Source: Acetobacter farinalis (GTDB lineage: Bacteria; Pseudomonadota; Alphaproteobacteria; Acetobacterales; Acetobacteraceae). From it: a stretch of 64,000 nucleotides of DNA. This document shows, in pieces, positions 59,577-64,000 of the stretch (position 1 is its first letter; the number at the start of each line of letters is the position of its first letter). A program made the translations under genes and the position numbers. Below the pieces are notes generated by a model. That model was not told the DNA's origin and made no database searches. It saw only the letters and a program-made list of their open reading frames with translations. Location of the stretch: the NCBI RefSeq assembly GCF_011516935.1, contig NZ_WOTF01000004.1, positions 1 through 64,000 of the forward strand, given 5' to 3'.

Positions 59577-64000
<4,424 letters not shown>

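Overview
The window looks like chromosome of an acetic acid bacterium (Acetobacteraceae, most likely Acetobacter or a close relative). The reasons are a complete pqqABCDE operon, an alphaproteobacterial rluD-rpoH pair, the hisG-hisD-infA-maf-RNase-yacG order, high GC core genes, and remnants of IS5, IS481 and IS630 elements. The species cannot be fixed from the sequence alone.

Layout. 1-4476 is a lower-GC accessory patch. It holds decayed insertion sequences, a truncated DJ-1/PfpI gene, a DUF6010 membrane ORF and an intact divergent LysR regulator plus alpha/beta hydrolase pair. 4473-6287 is a PadR / DUF1700 / DUF2807 module read leftward. 6534-11784 holds an EntF-like one-module NRPS (C-A-PCP-TE, with a glycine-like specificity code) that converges on and overlaps a GT1 glycosyltransferase. 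11918-17218 has an NTF2-like protein, ilvE, selO and an iron-siderophore ABC permease/ATPase pair. 17242-20363 is rluA-type synthase, rpoH and a GNAT enzyme. 20450-25911 is the leftward operon aminotransferase-hom-glpX-recJ. 26071-29959 has an OmpA-like lipoprotein, a ClpP-like protease, a diiron ferritin-like protein and an exported protein. 30004-33227 is pqqA-E.

33597-37149 is a surface-polysaccharide group (flippase, ELM1-type and GT2 transferases). 37406-39327 holds tRNA-Ala, yggT, two small double-glycine-leader peptides in an AT-rich island, and tRNA-Phe. 39383-43629 is hisG-hisD-infA-maf-RNase E/G-like-yacG. 43763-46729 is rne. 47322-49989 has an exported amidase and an S10 carboxypeptidase. 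50043-54521 is an iron uptake unit (TonB receptor divergent from DUF3649-like/PepSY/DUF3325 membrane proteins) with a Fur-box-like dyad between. 54684-55818 is a compact phage-type lysis cassette. The window ends with tRNA-Leu, an NDUFA9-like protein, gltD and a gltB cut by the window edge.

How it fits together. Three separate blocks point to iron acquisition: NRPS plus glycosyltransferase, FecCD plus ATPase, and TonB receptor plus PepSY proteins. The pqq operon supplies the cofactor for periplasmic quinoprotein dehydrogenases. The most promising unexplained items are the NRPS/glycosyltransferase pair, the two double-glycine peptides without a visible exporter, a small overlapping reading frame in front of pqqA, and a repeated 47-bp element carrying inverted DnaA-box-like sequences, found twice near tRNA genes.
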